Shown here piece by piece: positions 45,476 to 59,000 of a DNA stretch of 64,000 nucleotides (position 1 is the stretch's first letter; every line of letters starts with the position of its first letter). A program made the position numbers and the translations under genes. The notes under the pieces were generated by a model. It did not search any database. It was not told the DNA's origin and saw only the letters and a program-made list of their open reading frames with translations. Origin of the DNA: Carposina sasakii (taxonomy: Eukaryota > Arthropoda > Insecta > Lepidoptera > Carposinidae); contig CP053156.1 in the NCBI GenBank assembly GCA_014607495.2, positions 10,354,001 through 10,418,000 of the forward strand, read 5' to 3'.

Positions 45476-48400
45476 TTTCCAAAACAATGGACGAGAAAGA
45501 AGCAACGGAACGATCGATAAACGATCCAGAAAAACAGGCAAAAACCAAGTCATAAATTTTTTTAAATTGTTTTAGTAGTTGCATAAGGCCCTCAGAATGC
45601 TGGTGGTAACAATCGAAATGTTCAAGTAGGTCGACCCCACAGAAACCATTTTAATGTAAAAAGGACTTTGGGCTCTGTCGATTTCACTATCCATATATTT
45701 TTTTCCCAAGTGCTTTATACATAAGAACGTTTTTCGCTTGACTTTGAAATACGATCCTCGAACAAATTGTTTACGAAAAGGCCAATAAGATCGGCCATTG
45801 TGGTCAATAACGGATAATTGAAAAATGCTTACAAATTCGATTGTGAGGCGATGCGAGAATATTTTGTATGATTTACGATTGGACAGGGCACTCGCACTCG
45901 TTCCGTGCCCGACCGTATATTATATTAGGTCGTACGCACTAACTACGTACCCACCCGTATTTCCAAAATAAATTAAAACTTTTATTTTGTTGCGGTAAAC
46001 AGCACAAAGTGCAAATGCGAAATTTATGACGCGAAACGTTACCGCCAGAAACGGATTTATATTTCCTGTATTCAAATATTGGCATTATGCCGTACACATC
46101 TTTAGTTTGTTGAGTGCAGTTGCGATCAGATATCCATGTTGGCTCTAGCATATCATTACTATATACAGAATGTACCTAACAAAAGGGGTATGTAAAGCGA
46201 AATTATAAAAATTGAGACTTGAAATCACGTATTTATTTTTGAATTTTTTACGAGATGTTAAGAAATTAAAATAGTATTTTGAATAATAAACATGTGATTT
46301 CGAGTCTGAAATGTGGATGGGCTCTATAAGTATAGTGGGCTATATTCATAGAATTTCGTTTCATGAGAATTTAAATAGACTTCGCATTGGGAAAAGTTTT
46401 TATAATATCAATGAACAACGATTATAGTCAACAAATAAACAGGCCAGCGTAAAATTTCGATACAATTGTAACAGAAACTAACGTGAATTGAATAGGTCCT
46501 AATTAAACATAGAGGTCGATGATAGATATAATGGACAGCAGGTCAGAGCTAAGGGCCCGGAATGCATAACAGATGTTCCACCACACATTGCAGGCAGATG
46601 CTCGCGAATCTACACCATTGACACTGATTGTGTTTTAACACTTGCTACAACTTAATTGATTGTAGATGAATTTTATATCTCCGTTAGTTCAACAACAGCA
46701 ACCAAAATGATAGTAAAAAGCCTACATTTTAAAGTAGGACATTGTAATTTTTGGTAGTTCAAGCGTAAAATATATGCGCCTGGGGGAGGGAAGAGCGTCA
46801 GCCATCTGGCATGTATTACAGAGTTATTTGAAAATGATAACCGTGATAAAATTGGTCGCCACTAATGCACCGCCCAATGCATTAAATTACATTAAACTCA
46901 TTACGCCGAGATTAACATGAGTGCACCATTATCTGACTGAGGGGGACATTGTAAAATGGAAACAATTTACTTGTCGGTTTTGGCACGTGCCCACATCGAA
47001 TTGAACAGTGAGTAGGTGCAGTGTAAAGTAAGCTAATGTTTAGTTAATTGTTAGATATAGAGAATAGCTAATTAAGCTTTGGCAAATACGTTATTAGACT
47101 ATTAAGTTATTATTACTATATGCATAAGAATTGAGGCGATCGATATCATAAACTAAATTACCTAGCATACCTATAATACGCTAGAACGTAGCGACATGAA
47201 AGAGCATTAGGTATTCAAAGTCCACACGAGCTAAGCCGTGGACGTTGCTAAAAAACTTATTAATACTCGTGGCGGCGGAACTTGTTGGAATATCATTTCA
47301 AGGCTTTAAAAATGAGATTGCAAACAAGGTTACGCTGTGGTTGGTCCGTATTAGTATTGTCTTGATCTGGATCTCATTAATTATATAGTTGAAGATTCAC
47401 ATAAAGGTCGATTGGTTGGTAATCTTTTCATGATACGATACTTTACAATTGTACCTATATGTTGTAGTATGTATTGCAGCGCATTCTTTGCTCAACGGCT
47501 TGCATTGTTTTTTGACATGTCAAACTCCTCTCTCACACGACTCTAACCTGACCGATCAATAAAGAGACTCGTGTTATAAAATCAAGGCTTACACTAAACA
47601 ATTTCAATATTTTATGTGAAATCCAAAACAAACGAAACCTTTTTTTCACAAATTTAGGTATATGTATGTTAGCCACTAGAAGTACAAGCTAATGGTCAAT
47701 AAACAGTAACGAGAAGAAGTTGCCGTTTGCCCCTGATACAATCTGGCCCTAACTGTGCTAAATGCCTCATAAAGAAAATTATGAGGTAAATAAATGGGGA
47801 GTAAGTGAACAAACATTTCGTGATAATTTTTGTAGTTCAAACGACCGGTCCGGTCCAATGCTACCGATTGGCCCACACATTAGGAATTCATTATGTTTAA
47901 TTAAAAAAACAATGTGATCGTCCCCCAAGTTAACCAGCAATTATAGTGATTAACTTAATTTTTCAACGATGTGTTTAAATGTTTTGATAGAATTAAGTAA
48001 ATTAGATAGACATTACGGAATTAGGTACGTAGTATAACAAACCTAAATAATTTGTTGAATTAATTTTGTTCATTACTTATTGACTTACTTACATGGAAGT
48101 AAAAATAATGGGTAAATAGAAACAGATGGAGATTTGGAGGAGGAGATACTCGTATTTGCATTTTAATCTACTTTCACACACTGAAATTAATATAAATGCT
48201 TAAAGCTACTAACAAAAACTAAAAGAGCATAATGCAATTGCTGGGCTTTTTGATGAAACCAAAGCGGCATCCAAAAGAGACTGGGTGACAATCCGCCTGG
48301 ATCACCTATCATCTGCCGCTTTGTGGGGTGAACAATAGCCGAGCCCGTTACATGCGCCCACATGCCTATCCCATTGTATTCAGATGCAATGCAACTATTA

Positions 48401-50535
48401 TACAATATGGTTCATATGTTAATTTTTCGGACGTTACTTTCATATAGGTTACATTACATTGCAGCTTGTTTGCTGTGGAATATGTTAACAAATTATTACC
48501 TTGGTCATCGGCATAGATAAATGGAGATCAGAGATATCAAATTGAAATAAAAACTCTCTGGATACTAAAAATAATGTTGGTGTTATTCAAATGGATGCTG
48601 TGTGCAATGATAGACTACATAGACCAAATGGCACTGCCCTATTATTTTTTATGATAGTCATGGGTGATCGGATTAAGGATCATGAAGATTACAGTTATTG
48701 GTATATTGAGTCCGATTTACCACCATAAACTTAATAATACTACTTGTATCCTGCATAATTACATTGCGGTTAACATCATTGGGTTGTAAACGGTTTTTTT
48801 TTAACAATATTCTTACTGGTCGGCCCTTTACTATTCTAGTTAAAATACATTTCCATTACTTCCCCATTGCCATATTTGCGATTTCCTACAAAGAAGGGAA
48901 AATAGTGCACGAATTACAAACCATATGCGTACAATTACAAAACGCTTTTTATTGATACAATTAAATTGGCATGTGGTTGAGTTGAGGGCTCTTTTTGGAC
49001 AGTAAAAATACTAGCCCATCTGCCGATGTAACAACTAACTCATATGCTAGTAAATTAACTGCATTCCAAAATGAAGAGATTTGAAAGGAATTGAATCGAC
49101 TTGGCTTTAGTAGATATATTGTTAACTTCATCTTACTCAAGTAAAGCAAAGAGAAACAAACACGTTTAAAATTAGATTAGACTCGTTAAGTAAAGCGAAT
49201 TTTCTGAAGAAATGTGGCAGAAAGTTTCTCCGGTAAGTTAAATTCAATATAGATTTAGGGACATCTATCGCCTCTAGGTCGGAATCACCCTGCACGTCCC
49301 CTGAATCTTAAGGACGGTGTTTATTTTCCGGATGGTTACCCCCGACAGTTTTCTTCGGCAGTGTTATTCCATCAAAATACGGCGGTAATCACAGTTATGT
49401 CAACATTTCCCAAGTCAAAGCCTTTTTACGAGACGTAGAAGAAACTTTAGAGGAGGCGAACTAATTAAATTTATTCGAAAGTTGGGCTACATAAACAGAA
49501 TATTACTCAACTTTAGTTAAGCAGAAACGTCACATAAAAAATACATCATTTCCCGGAGAAAAACAAATAAATTAACTGAAACAGCCACTCCAACTGCAAT
49601 TTATCTCGAGTCGTTGGCATTAATACCTCATTATTATGGCGGTATAGCAACAAAAGGATACGCGGAAGTGTTTAAGGTGTAATCTAAGAGCAAAACTTGG
49701 GGATTTTCTCCTCGCATTATGTAGGAGTCAAGTAAGTTAGTTGTACTTTGTCTATGTAACATGTAATACTGACTAATGTTCCCAGCATCGCCCAGTAGGT
49801 CCGTAACTTGTAGTGACGGTGGGATTATGACGGTAAACACACACCACACACCCTGTTATTTAATACAATAAACGCCGCTGGGCGTGATTTAGAATGCGCC
49901 ACACGTTACATTTAGTTGTACGCCATGGTGCTTATGTCCGCTTAGATACGCTGTTATGTTCTTTTTATTAAGCTCTTTAGGACAGTAATGCTCGCCTTTT
50001 CTTACTTAATGTTCGAGTTTTATCTCCGCTACTTAAGTAATGGTGTCCATTTATAGAAATAAAGCTCGATGAGTTGTATTTTGGCTGACCTTTCTTTAGT
50101 TGTGCACTTTATTGTACAAGAGCATTATTTTTAGCTAAAATACGACTATGCGCATACTTAGTGTACCAATACATCTTCATGTTCAGAAACAAATTATAGG
50201 AGGACTACTTAAAATTATGGAAAGATTGAACACGCAAAACACGGTATTATACAAATGCTATTATACAATTTTAGATTCATGTATATATATATATATAAAG
50301 CGCGTGAACGGTAGCCTCACGACTGGTCGTAAAAACTCGAACGATTTAATTTCCTTTGACAGAAGCACATGAATGAATGTAAAAGAAGATCTTTTGAAGC
50401 TGTATCACGTGTCACTCGATGTGAAAATACTTTCAGACAATATTGGGAGGTGCAGTATGGTAGACATGAAGATGTGAGAGTTTACATTATATTGTATAAT
50501 TTAGTGTTGTTATTTAATTAACTCTCTTTCTCCAG
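45476..50535. other. Intronic stretch without recognised genes
   Basis: AT-rich apart from isolated patches. It contains the hairpin at 46215-46307. No exon or element recognised otherwise. Confidence 0.4.
46215..46307. repeat. Imperfect inverted repeat (23-nt arms)
   Basis: Arms 46215-46237 ('agacttgaaatcacgtattt') and 46285-46307 (reverse complement 'agactcgaaatcacatgttt') agree at about 19 of 23 positions around a 47-nt AT-rich centre. It could be a tiny MITE relic or a hairpin RNA. Confidence 0.55.
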
Positions 50536-50686
50536 GTCCTTTGTTCAGATTGACGTTTATGGTAAAGCGGACCGCTCGGTTGTAGTTCGTTTAAAACGAT
50601 ATGATCTTCGGTATTTGTTTTGTTGTGACGTGACGACCGCAGGCGCCGCCGCACCGGTCGTGTTTGGTCAAAGCAATATTGTATGA
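50536..50686 (+). other. Exon-like open stretch on the plus strand
   Basis: A strong acceptor 'aactctctttctccag' precedes 49 open codons (SFVQIDVYGKADRSVVVRL...) ending at TGA 50684-50686, with a GC-rich core at 50635-50660. No partner exon was identified. It may be chance or a GC-rich regulatory patch. Confidence 0.2.
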
Positions 50687-52734
50687 CTGACTCAATTCAC
50701 TACAGTAAGAAATGTTCATTAAAATGCATTTTTTCGTTTACCTAGCGTTTTAAACTATATTTGCATAGTACCTACATAAAACGTTGCGAATTTCTCAACT
50801 GTCACTACTACCAGTACCTACTACCTACCACAATATTTGCTCTAAAAAATCTGTGATAATTTATAGTATAAGTACGGTTAATATTTTGGAATATCCACAT
50901 TAGACTATAAAGGTCTCTGTACCTCTACCAAAAAAGTGATCAATCACGAGCCACATCTCTAGTCAAGCTTATAGCTACCCGAAGTTCTTCTAGACGCTTT
51001 TATTCAATGGTTTTTTCAGTTCAATAGGGCCGCCCTGTTTTCTATATCCGAAACATCAGTGGCTCCAGAATAAAAATTCGACACTTAACCTGGCACGAAG
51101 CGCCCCGGTACCGGTTAGACTTGTATTGTGACGTAGGCGTAGTCCATAAATTGATGTCGAAATACCTTTGGCTAGTTCGAGAAAGATTGGGGATCATAGA
51201 GATTGAAATACTTGATAATTTTTAACTTAATAACGTCGGTATAGATGGTATTACTGACTGCGTAATATAATTAAAAGGCTATAGTAGAGGTCTATTTACA
51301 ATAGACGAAAAATTATTTAGAAAAATGTGTTCAAGGTATGTGAGAGTTACAGTCACGATATTTATCGTATGTAAGAGAAAGTACAGACTCAAATAAATAT
51401 TTATTTTGTACTATAAATAAATTAATGAAGGGCTACAGCTTTACTTTTGTTCACACCTTACCTGTGTACTGTCGTGTTGTTAGATTACTTTAAGGAACAT
51501 GTTATGGGCAGCTATTTTCGTTCAAATAGGGTGTCGCTGCCTCGCGGGCGACGACAAATTGTTTCACTCAAAACACAAAGAAATTAAACAAAGTTAATGA
51601 AGATTTAAAATTCCATGATGTCAACGTTGAATCTCAGAATGCCATTGATGTGAACGTTAAAGTATGTGGTGAAGATGTTAATCTAGTGTATGAAAAGTCC
51701 GTAGGTGGTCAATAAAGGGCTGTCATAGCGCCTACGCACGTAACTGTACTTCAAAAGCGCATACCAGTTGAATGTGGAAACACTTCATTCATATATTCAT
51801 GCAGTTGGAGAGCTCACCAAACATATAAACTCTTCTGACTGTCTTAGATTGTGTATTTCAAGATATTAATGGTTAAAAAAGACTAATTCAGAAAATTTAC
51901 AGATATTCGATCAAAGTAATAATAAATATTTGCTAGTTATAACATTTTCTTTCAGTAACGGTACAGAGTATTATAGCAGTCGTTTTATTTATTTTTAAAC
52001 TTTTCCGTCATTCATAAAATGTTGTCTACTTATTACGTCGAAAATAAATGGCAAAAAGTAAGATTACAGAAAATTTACAACAATAAAATTCCAGGCACTA
52101 AAGTTACAACATACTAGCGATAAAAAGCGATATCTAATCGTAAAATGTGTGCAGACTCAAGAAAACGCATTTCGATAAGATAACTTTGTAAAGGTATAAA
52201 ATAGGGCACAAAGACAATAAATATTAGCAATTAAATAAGTGTCAGCGGAGACACAATAAAATTTAAGCATGTAAGTGAGGTCAATTTGCCAATCGTAATT
52301 CATGATCATGAAGACTGACAGTACACGGAGTTTACTGAACTTGAGAATCATGAGCGAAGTCTCAATTATGTTTGATTAAAAGCTATTGAAGTTACCGGCG
52401 GGAAATCATTGTAGGATCAAATTCTACTTATGTTCAAAGGTGAAAAGAATGGTTTATTAGCAAGTCAGGTTGTATAAGGAAGGGCGAAGTATCAAGTATC
52501 CCACCCAGCCGGGCCCAGAGGCGGTAAATGGAACGCTGACTATGCTTTTAGTGTGAATGCTCGAAACCTTACACCCACGTCGGTGAAAGTCAGGATAAAC
52601 TCAGGATTATACAGATTATAACCTTGGGTATATTTTCCAAGATAAACTTCACAATAACAAACGAAAACATTTAAGAACTCTGTAAATCCTCATGGTAACG
52701 TTTCAGCCTAAGTTTTAGGAAATTTGGATATAAG
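50687..52734. other. Intronic stretch without recognised genes
   Basis: AT-rich. Nothing recognised. Confidence 0.4.
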
Positions 52735-52749
52735 TAACCATATGTAGGT

Positions 52750-53025
52750 ATTAGCCGCGTGGTGCCGGCAGAGTTGAGTTTGTACCACTCCATGCCTGCT
52801 CGCGGGTATCGTACAAGGCGATTAAGGGTTTCCGGAAGGCGGGCAGCAGCGCCTCCCGTGCTGACAAGATAGTCCGAAAATCACACTGCGGTCACCAATC
52901 CGCCTGCCCAGCGTGGTGACTATGGGCAAAATCCCCCTGTGGCTGTAGCCTTGTGGCGTGGGGACTCCCTGGGGGAGGCCTACGTCCAGCAGTGGACTGC
53001 AATAGGCTGAAGACGACGAGACGAA
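52750..53025 (+). repeat. LINE 3' fragment
   Basis: 'cgcgtggtgccggcagag', 'gcgattaagggtttccgg', 'agcagcgcctcccgtgctg', 'cgcctgcccagcgtggtgac' and the tail 'ggcctacgtccagcagtgg' follow the order of a common lepidopteran LINE end. Non-coding. Confidence 0.8.
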
Positions 53026-56000
53026 TGTAGGTATTACATATAGATACGGCTTTGTTCCTGAAATGGGATAGCCAGAACTGCAGCATTAAGGAGATCCCAT
53101 AACGTTTAGCAAAGCGAGGACAGATATATAATAGTTCCTTAGTGGACTCTAACGACATGACCTAAAATAATGAGCGATAAATTTGACAATTTGGAGAATA
53201 TCTTGAGCGAGAAAGCATGTGTTTGTGCCAAGATACAGCAGGGTGGTTGTTTATATTCGAGTTGAGGGCTCGAGGCCCAAACCCCACGCCTACGTTCCAT
53301 TGTACGTGATCAAACCTTATTTACATCACAATAACTCAGCTTTGGCTTAGCGCCATGTCATCCACAATACACTATTTTTAGAGCATATAAATCATTTATC
53401 GTTTATGGGAATTATTTCAGTTAAACAAAGTCAATGGTAAATAGAAATAGGATGGATTTCTCGTAATCGTAAGATTTATGGATGGAGATATAAGGAAGAC
53501 ATAATGTTAAACCAAATCATAGGTTCTGTGCATTCCAGTTAACTGGAAATGGTCGTTTATCCTTCATTTTAAATTGTATTGTTCAAAATTAATAAAAAAG
53601 TAATTGTTTTTCTAACCTAACCAAAAAATTATAACAGCCCTTCTTCAAAGATTCATTAATTTAGTGAGTAAACTTTGCGAATATTGCTAAACTCCGAGAT
53701 TAGCTACAAATTCGGCCATTCGGTACATTATCATAAAGTATATTTAAATTATTACATTAAGAACCGAACGCCCTGAAATTGAATTATGTTGGAATTAGTC
53801 ATACGAGTATGCCTATAAGTTACTTACTTAATTAAATTGTAGTATAAGGTTATTTGTTAATGCTGCAATCATAAAACTACTTCTCAGAACTAGGTCAAAT
53901 GCAAGACGAGACGATGCAGCTAATAAAGATATCGTCAATACATATGCGACCGGTGGCTAGGTGTCAAAGTATCGAATTTCTATGTCGTAATCGATACGGT
54001 TTATCGCAATTGCTGTTTGACTTGTGATAACCGATCATCACATAGCGATGCATGGCGCGTTCTATAAATATGTTTGTATTGTAACATACATTCAAACAAA
54101 ATATTGACATTTGTAAGTTCATGGAAAAGAAATAAGTGTTTGAAAAACCTTTTTCGTCGTATTTCCTGTCAAAGGTGTATAAAGTATGATAACGTAGTTT
54201 TTTTAAATTATACCTACTTTGTACCCCATCAACCCCATGACAACCCCGTTAGTAGATAGTGAATCATCCATCACATAATTCCCTACAATTATTTAGGTAT
54301 TTAAAAACATACATGATATTAGAATTAGACGGTGGCAATAGGTAGAGCAGAACCTCTACTAAGAGTTGGAACCAAAAAAATTTGACCAACGATTATAATC
54401 ATACATAGCAACTGAATTTAAAAAAATCTCTTATGAGTTTTGACCCTTAGTAATGACTACAAGTATCTACAAGTTCTAGTGAATTTACGAATAAAAACAC
54501 ACCAATCCATTTAATATCCTGGCTAATTTCACGTATGTTATTAACCCCCACGTGTTAGACACACGTCGCTCTCGGCTCAGTGGGCAATGCGGCCCGCAGG
54601 TGGGCTGGCTAACGGTCACTGCGACGGGTACTGTACTGCAAGTAGGGACATTTGCGCGCCAACCTGCCTTTACGGTTACTACTGACCTTGCCACTTAGAA
54701 TTTCAGGAACGGCTTCGTTTGGACGGTGCTGTGCGCTTTTGTGCCAGAAGCTAGGGATGAGTTATACTTGCGTACCAATTACTGTTAAGTATATAAGGTC
54801 TTTTCAAAATTTGTGATTATCTTTTGACACGAAACTAGGTAGGTAAAAAGAAACAACTTTCACTATGGGACCTACTCCGAAATAGTGAAAAAAAAATCTG
54901 CTGTTCCATACATTTCAGTGCAGTAATTATTCAAGATTGTATGGAACAGTTGATTTTTTTATACTTCTTATAAAATTTTAAATAAATGCATTCGTACGTT
55001 ATTAAAAACAGCACGCGGTCACATTTCGATCGAACACCTCGCCTGTCTAAAATAATAAAACGCTCATGCGAGTTTTAGACACGTAAGACGACAATAGGGT
55101 GGCTCACCCTTCTATCAGGACTCGTTTTATGGCTTTTAATAATTTGGTCGGTAAGCTGCACTGATTGTTGTCAGCAGCTGCTCGGCTCGGCAGAGATTAA
55201 CTGTATAAATTACGATTTCTACATGTTTACCGATGTAAGTGTTAGCGCATGTGATAATGCACCTATACATTAGAAAGCTTGCGCCCTAATAAGCAGAGCT
55301 TATTACTTGACCTGTTTATCCAATTTCGTAAGTTGCACGCAAGTCTACGTTACTGAATGAACTGGTTGCGATTTCACACCCATAAGAGGAGAATACGCGT
55401 ATCGGCTTAAAATCGTCTGCCGAAACTTGCTTACGAACGTGTACACACATGGTACTTACCTACAGTGACAGGGTTCGTTCACCGCGGCTACCCGACGGGC
55501 TCTGACGAGGTCGCAGTTTCCACTAAATAGATCGTTTGTTGCATGACTTGTCTGGACAATTGACGTAAAGGTAATTACCACAACAAAATTTATTTTAGTG
55601 CCTTTTACAGGGCAAGGAAACCGTTGGTGTTCGGAGGAAACAGTCCACATTTTAAGTACATGGTTAAACCTGTCATAAAACGCAACTTATTACTCAATTT
55701 CTCGTTGGAAGATGAACGATGTAAAGAGCAAGCCTCAAAAACTCATCTTAACACGATAATAACGGTTTCCGAGCAAATGCTTCCATGTTATGGAAATAAG
55801 CGACAACAAGGAATTAATCTTCATTATTATGAAAACAAGTTTCGTTTCTTTTGGACAGGTGATATCATATAGCGCGAAGATGTATGGGCATTTTAGACCT
55901 TATATAAGTTTAGTAAAAAGTTTAGTATGGTCTGTGTAGGTATGACAGATGGTGTAAGCATGTAAGTTGCTGACTGTCATTGCAGCCGTGCAGAGCTTAC

Positions 56001-59000
56001 GGGGCCATTACCACGCGGACATGTTTCGTTATCTAAACCATACATTTGCGATCTGGTATTCCACCTTTTAGAGCGTTACCCAACTAAAACGGTGTTTATC
56101 TATTATTCAGTGGTTGTTAGGGTGAATTTAACAGTAGGTAAATATTGTAAAATAATAATGATTTGTAGTCATGCAACTATGGTTTTGCATTTTTACGACC
56201 TATCCTATATTAGTAAACAAATTATGAAGGTACGTATACTTCGATATACTGTTTTCAAGAGGATGGTCATACTTTGTTGGGTCACGATTAGATCAAGGTT
56301 ATCCAGATCCACTGAATGGCCAAGTCATGCTGCATAATAGTAAAGCGAACGAGTCCAAAATTTCATCTCCATTGTCCGATCTTGTTAAGTTTGTTCCATC
56401 GAAATAACATCGTGTACTGAACAATACTTTTAATGAGATAGTACACTGTGAAGCGGGTATCGAATAATAGATTTTTCTTTCGAAATGATTGATTGTGATG
56501 CCCTGTGTGCATTCCAGAATGGGAATAGAAGGGAACATTCGTTTGCAATATAAATTAACTGACCTGTCGGGAAGTTGACGTGGGCCTGTAGGGATTAGAG
56601 GCTTTGCCGGGCACGTCGCCGTCGGTAACTTTGTAGAGCAGTGCCGGTGATGCAAATTCAGGTTTAATAGGGCTTGTTTACAAAGAGGGCACAGATAGTG
56701 CAAAAGATAGATTAGAAAAAAACATAGCTATAGTACCTACTAATAATAATATTCGCGTGCCAATGTAAATAATAACATTTTGTTATTTCAGTGCTTATCT
56801 ATTGCGTTTAATAATTAAAGCAATTAGCCGACGAGATAGCTTATGCAGTATCTATTGAGATATCTCAGTTATTCTGTCACTGCATCACATTCCCACGTTC
56901 AATAACGTCATCTGTTCAGTTCGTAATGGTCTATTAAGAAAACAGTGGTTTCTATCATAACAGCCTTGGATTTGGAGCACATGTTGCCATCTAGTTATTA
57001 AACCAAATACGGTGAAATACGACGAGGCTGTTAATATCCGAGGTGTTATAAGTTGGGAGCATTTTATTAGTTTCGGGAAAAGCTGTTGGATTCCGCGGTT
57101 CCGTATGCTATTTGTAGTTGGTTTGGGAAGCTGTAACTCTATTTGCAGAAGCCGCAAAAGGTATCGGAATCGAAAAGGGCCACGTGCCCCTCGCGGCTGG
57201 ATGAAGGTTTTATTACAGCTATAATAATTATTAATTGTATGCACGTGACTGTGATTGGGTTGTGTCGTGCGGGGGAAGTTCGCATGACTAAAATTATAAA
57301 TCGTCCTTGTATTATCAAACATACCTATACATATAAACTGCCTGGACGATGGACAGGAAAAGGCAATAAGAGTATTCGATCACAAAAAGGAAATAATAGC
57401 AAAAAAATCAGAGGAAGTACCCAAAATGAGACAGGAAGCAGTTAATAAAATACGAAAAGGTAAGGATGGTCTAGGCGTGGCAGATTCGAAATATCGAATT
57501 TTTATATTCGCATTGTAAACAACAAAAGCTAGATTTTTGAATAACTTCGGCTTGTAGTATATCAGGAACAATCGATTTCGATAGCAATGGATCACACGCT
57601 GCGCGTGCGCCGTTGCGCCATTGTGCCCGAAATATATTCCGAATAAAAGAACTTTCCCTGCATTGTGTGGAAAAAATACGAATATTTGTAAAGGACAATG
57701 GGTGTGTCAGGAAAAAATCACTCACTCGTAAATAAAATAAAGAAAGTATGTGACCACGAATTATGGCACCTTGATTAAAACCCATACATTGTAGAAGAAA
57801 TATATCGCTGGTAAAAAGCTTGTTTCCTTCCTTCCTAGAACGACAAAAAGTGGTTGAGAGAGGAACAAAGGGCAACACTTCCGATCAGCTGCCGCGGCGG
57901 CGCCCCACGTTACGGGGCTTCATCTAATATTAAACTACGCGCCGTATTTGTTGACTTACAAGGTAAATCTGGTATAATTATTGAAACAAAACACAAGTCT
58001 GTGCTATATGGTTTAGCATATAACAAAGACTTCAAAAGTCTTTGGGAAATTCGATCAGTTAGACGACTTCGGACATTCATTGACGTTGAACTATCGAATC
58101 ATTAAAAACCCTCGTCAATAGTAAGGGGAGGGATACACGCAAATTTGTTGCTGTGGTTACTGGGTAGGGGCTATAACTAATTCGTAACTTACTGCCCTAA
58201 CTACAACAAAGACGATTTTGGATTGTTAACGAGCTACAGTGGATTTCATGAAACATTTTCTAGGATGGACAAGGAACTAGCCTTAGGTAACCTAACCTTA
58301 ACCAGAGACAATAAAAAAGTTGTTTTTATCTAAATATAGACAATTAAAGGAATAAATATATCATGGATGTATGTAACTATGTACTTAATTTTAAATGGAT
58401 TAGTTAGGAATTTTGAAGAATATAAATCGCACTTTGCTGTAGATTTTCTTTAAACACGACATGAAATTGACACCGTAGCAAATCTATCTGTAATCTTTTA
58501 TATTTTATTGTACACCCAGACTTATATAATAAGTACCTCGTAAAACGTATTGTTCACGAAATACTTAAAGCGGATAGCTATCCGTAATGTATTGCAAGTA
58601 ACGCGATCCCGCATCAATTCGATATCCTATCATACCTACTTCCCAAACAATCTTGCTGGAAGAATATTGGCTCTATTCGATAAATAGATTACTGAAAGTG
58701 AACCATATGCCGGCAACAAGAGGGGTGCGATGCCGATAAATCGTCTGACTTATTGCATCATAAGCACTGTTGAACAATAACTCGATTCCGTGCCTTACTT
58801 ATCCCCACGAAATTAAATACAGTACAAAATTAATTGTTTACCTCGGGCTATCTCCGAGAAGGTAAACAAGAATCCGAATAGAATGTATACGGCATTGGTT
58901 TAAAAGTTTTCACTGAGCTCGAGTTCAAGTTCGCTTCACGAAAACGTAATGCATCAGTCAAGTGAAGATATACGGTCTTGTTGATTTATACCACGTGCAT

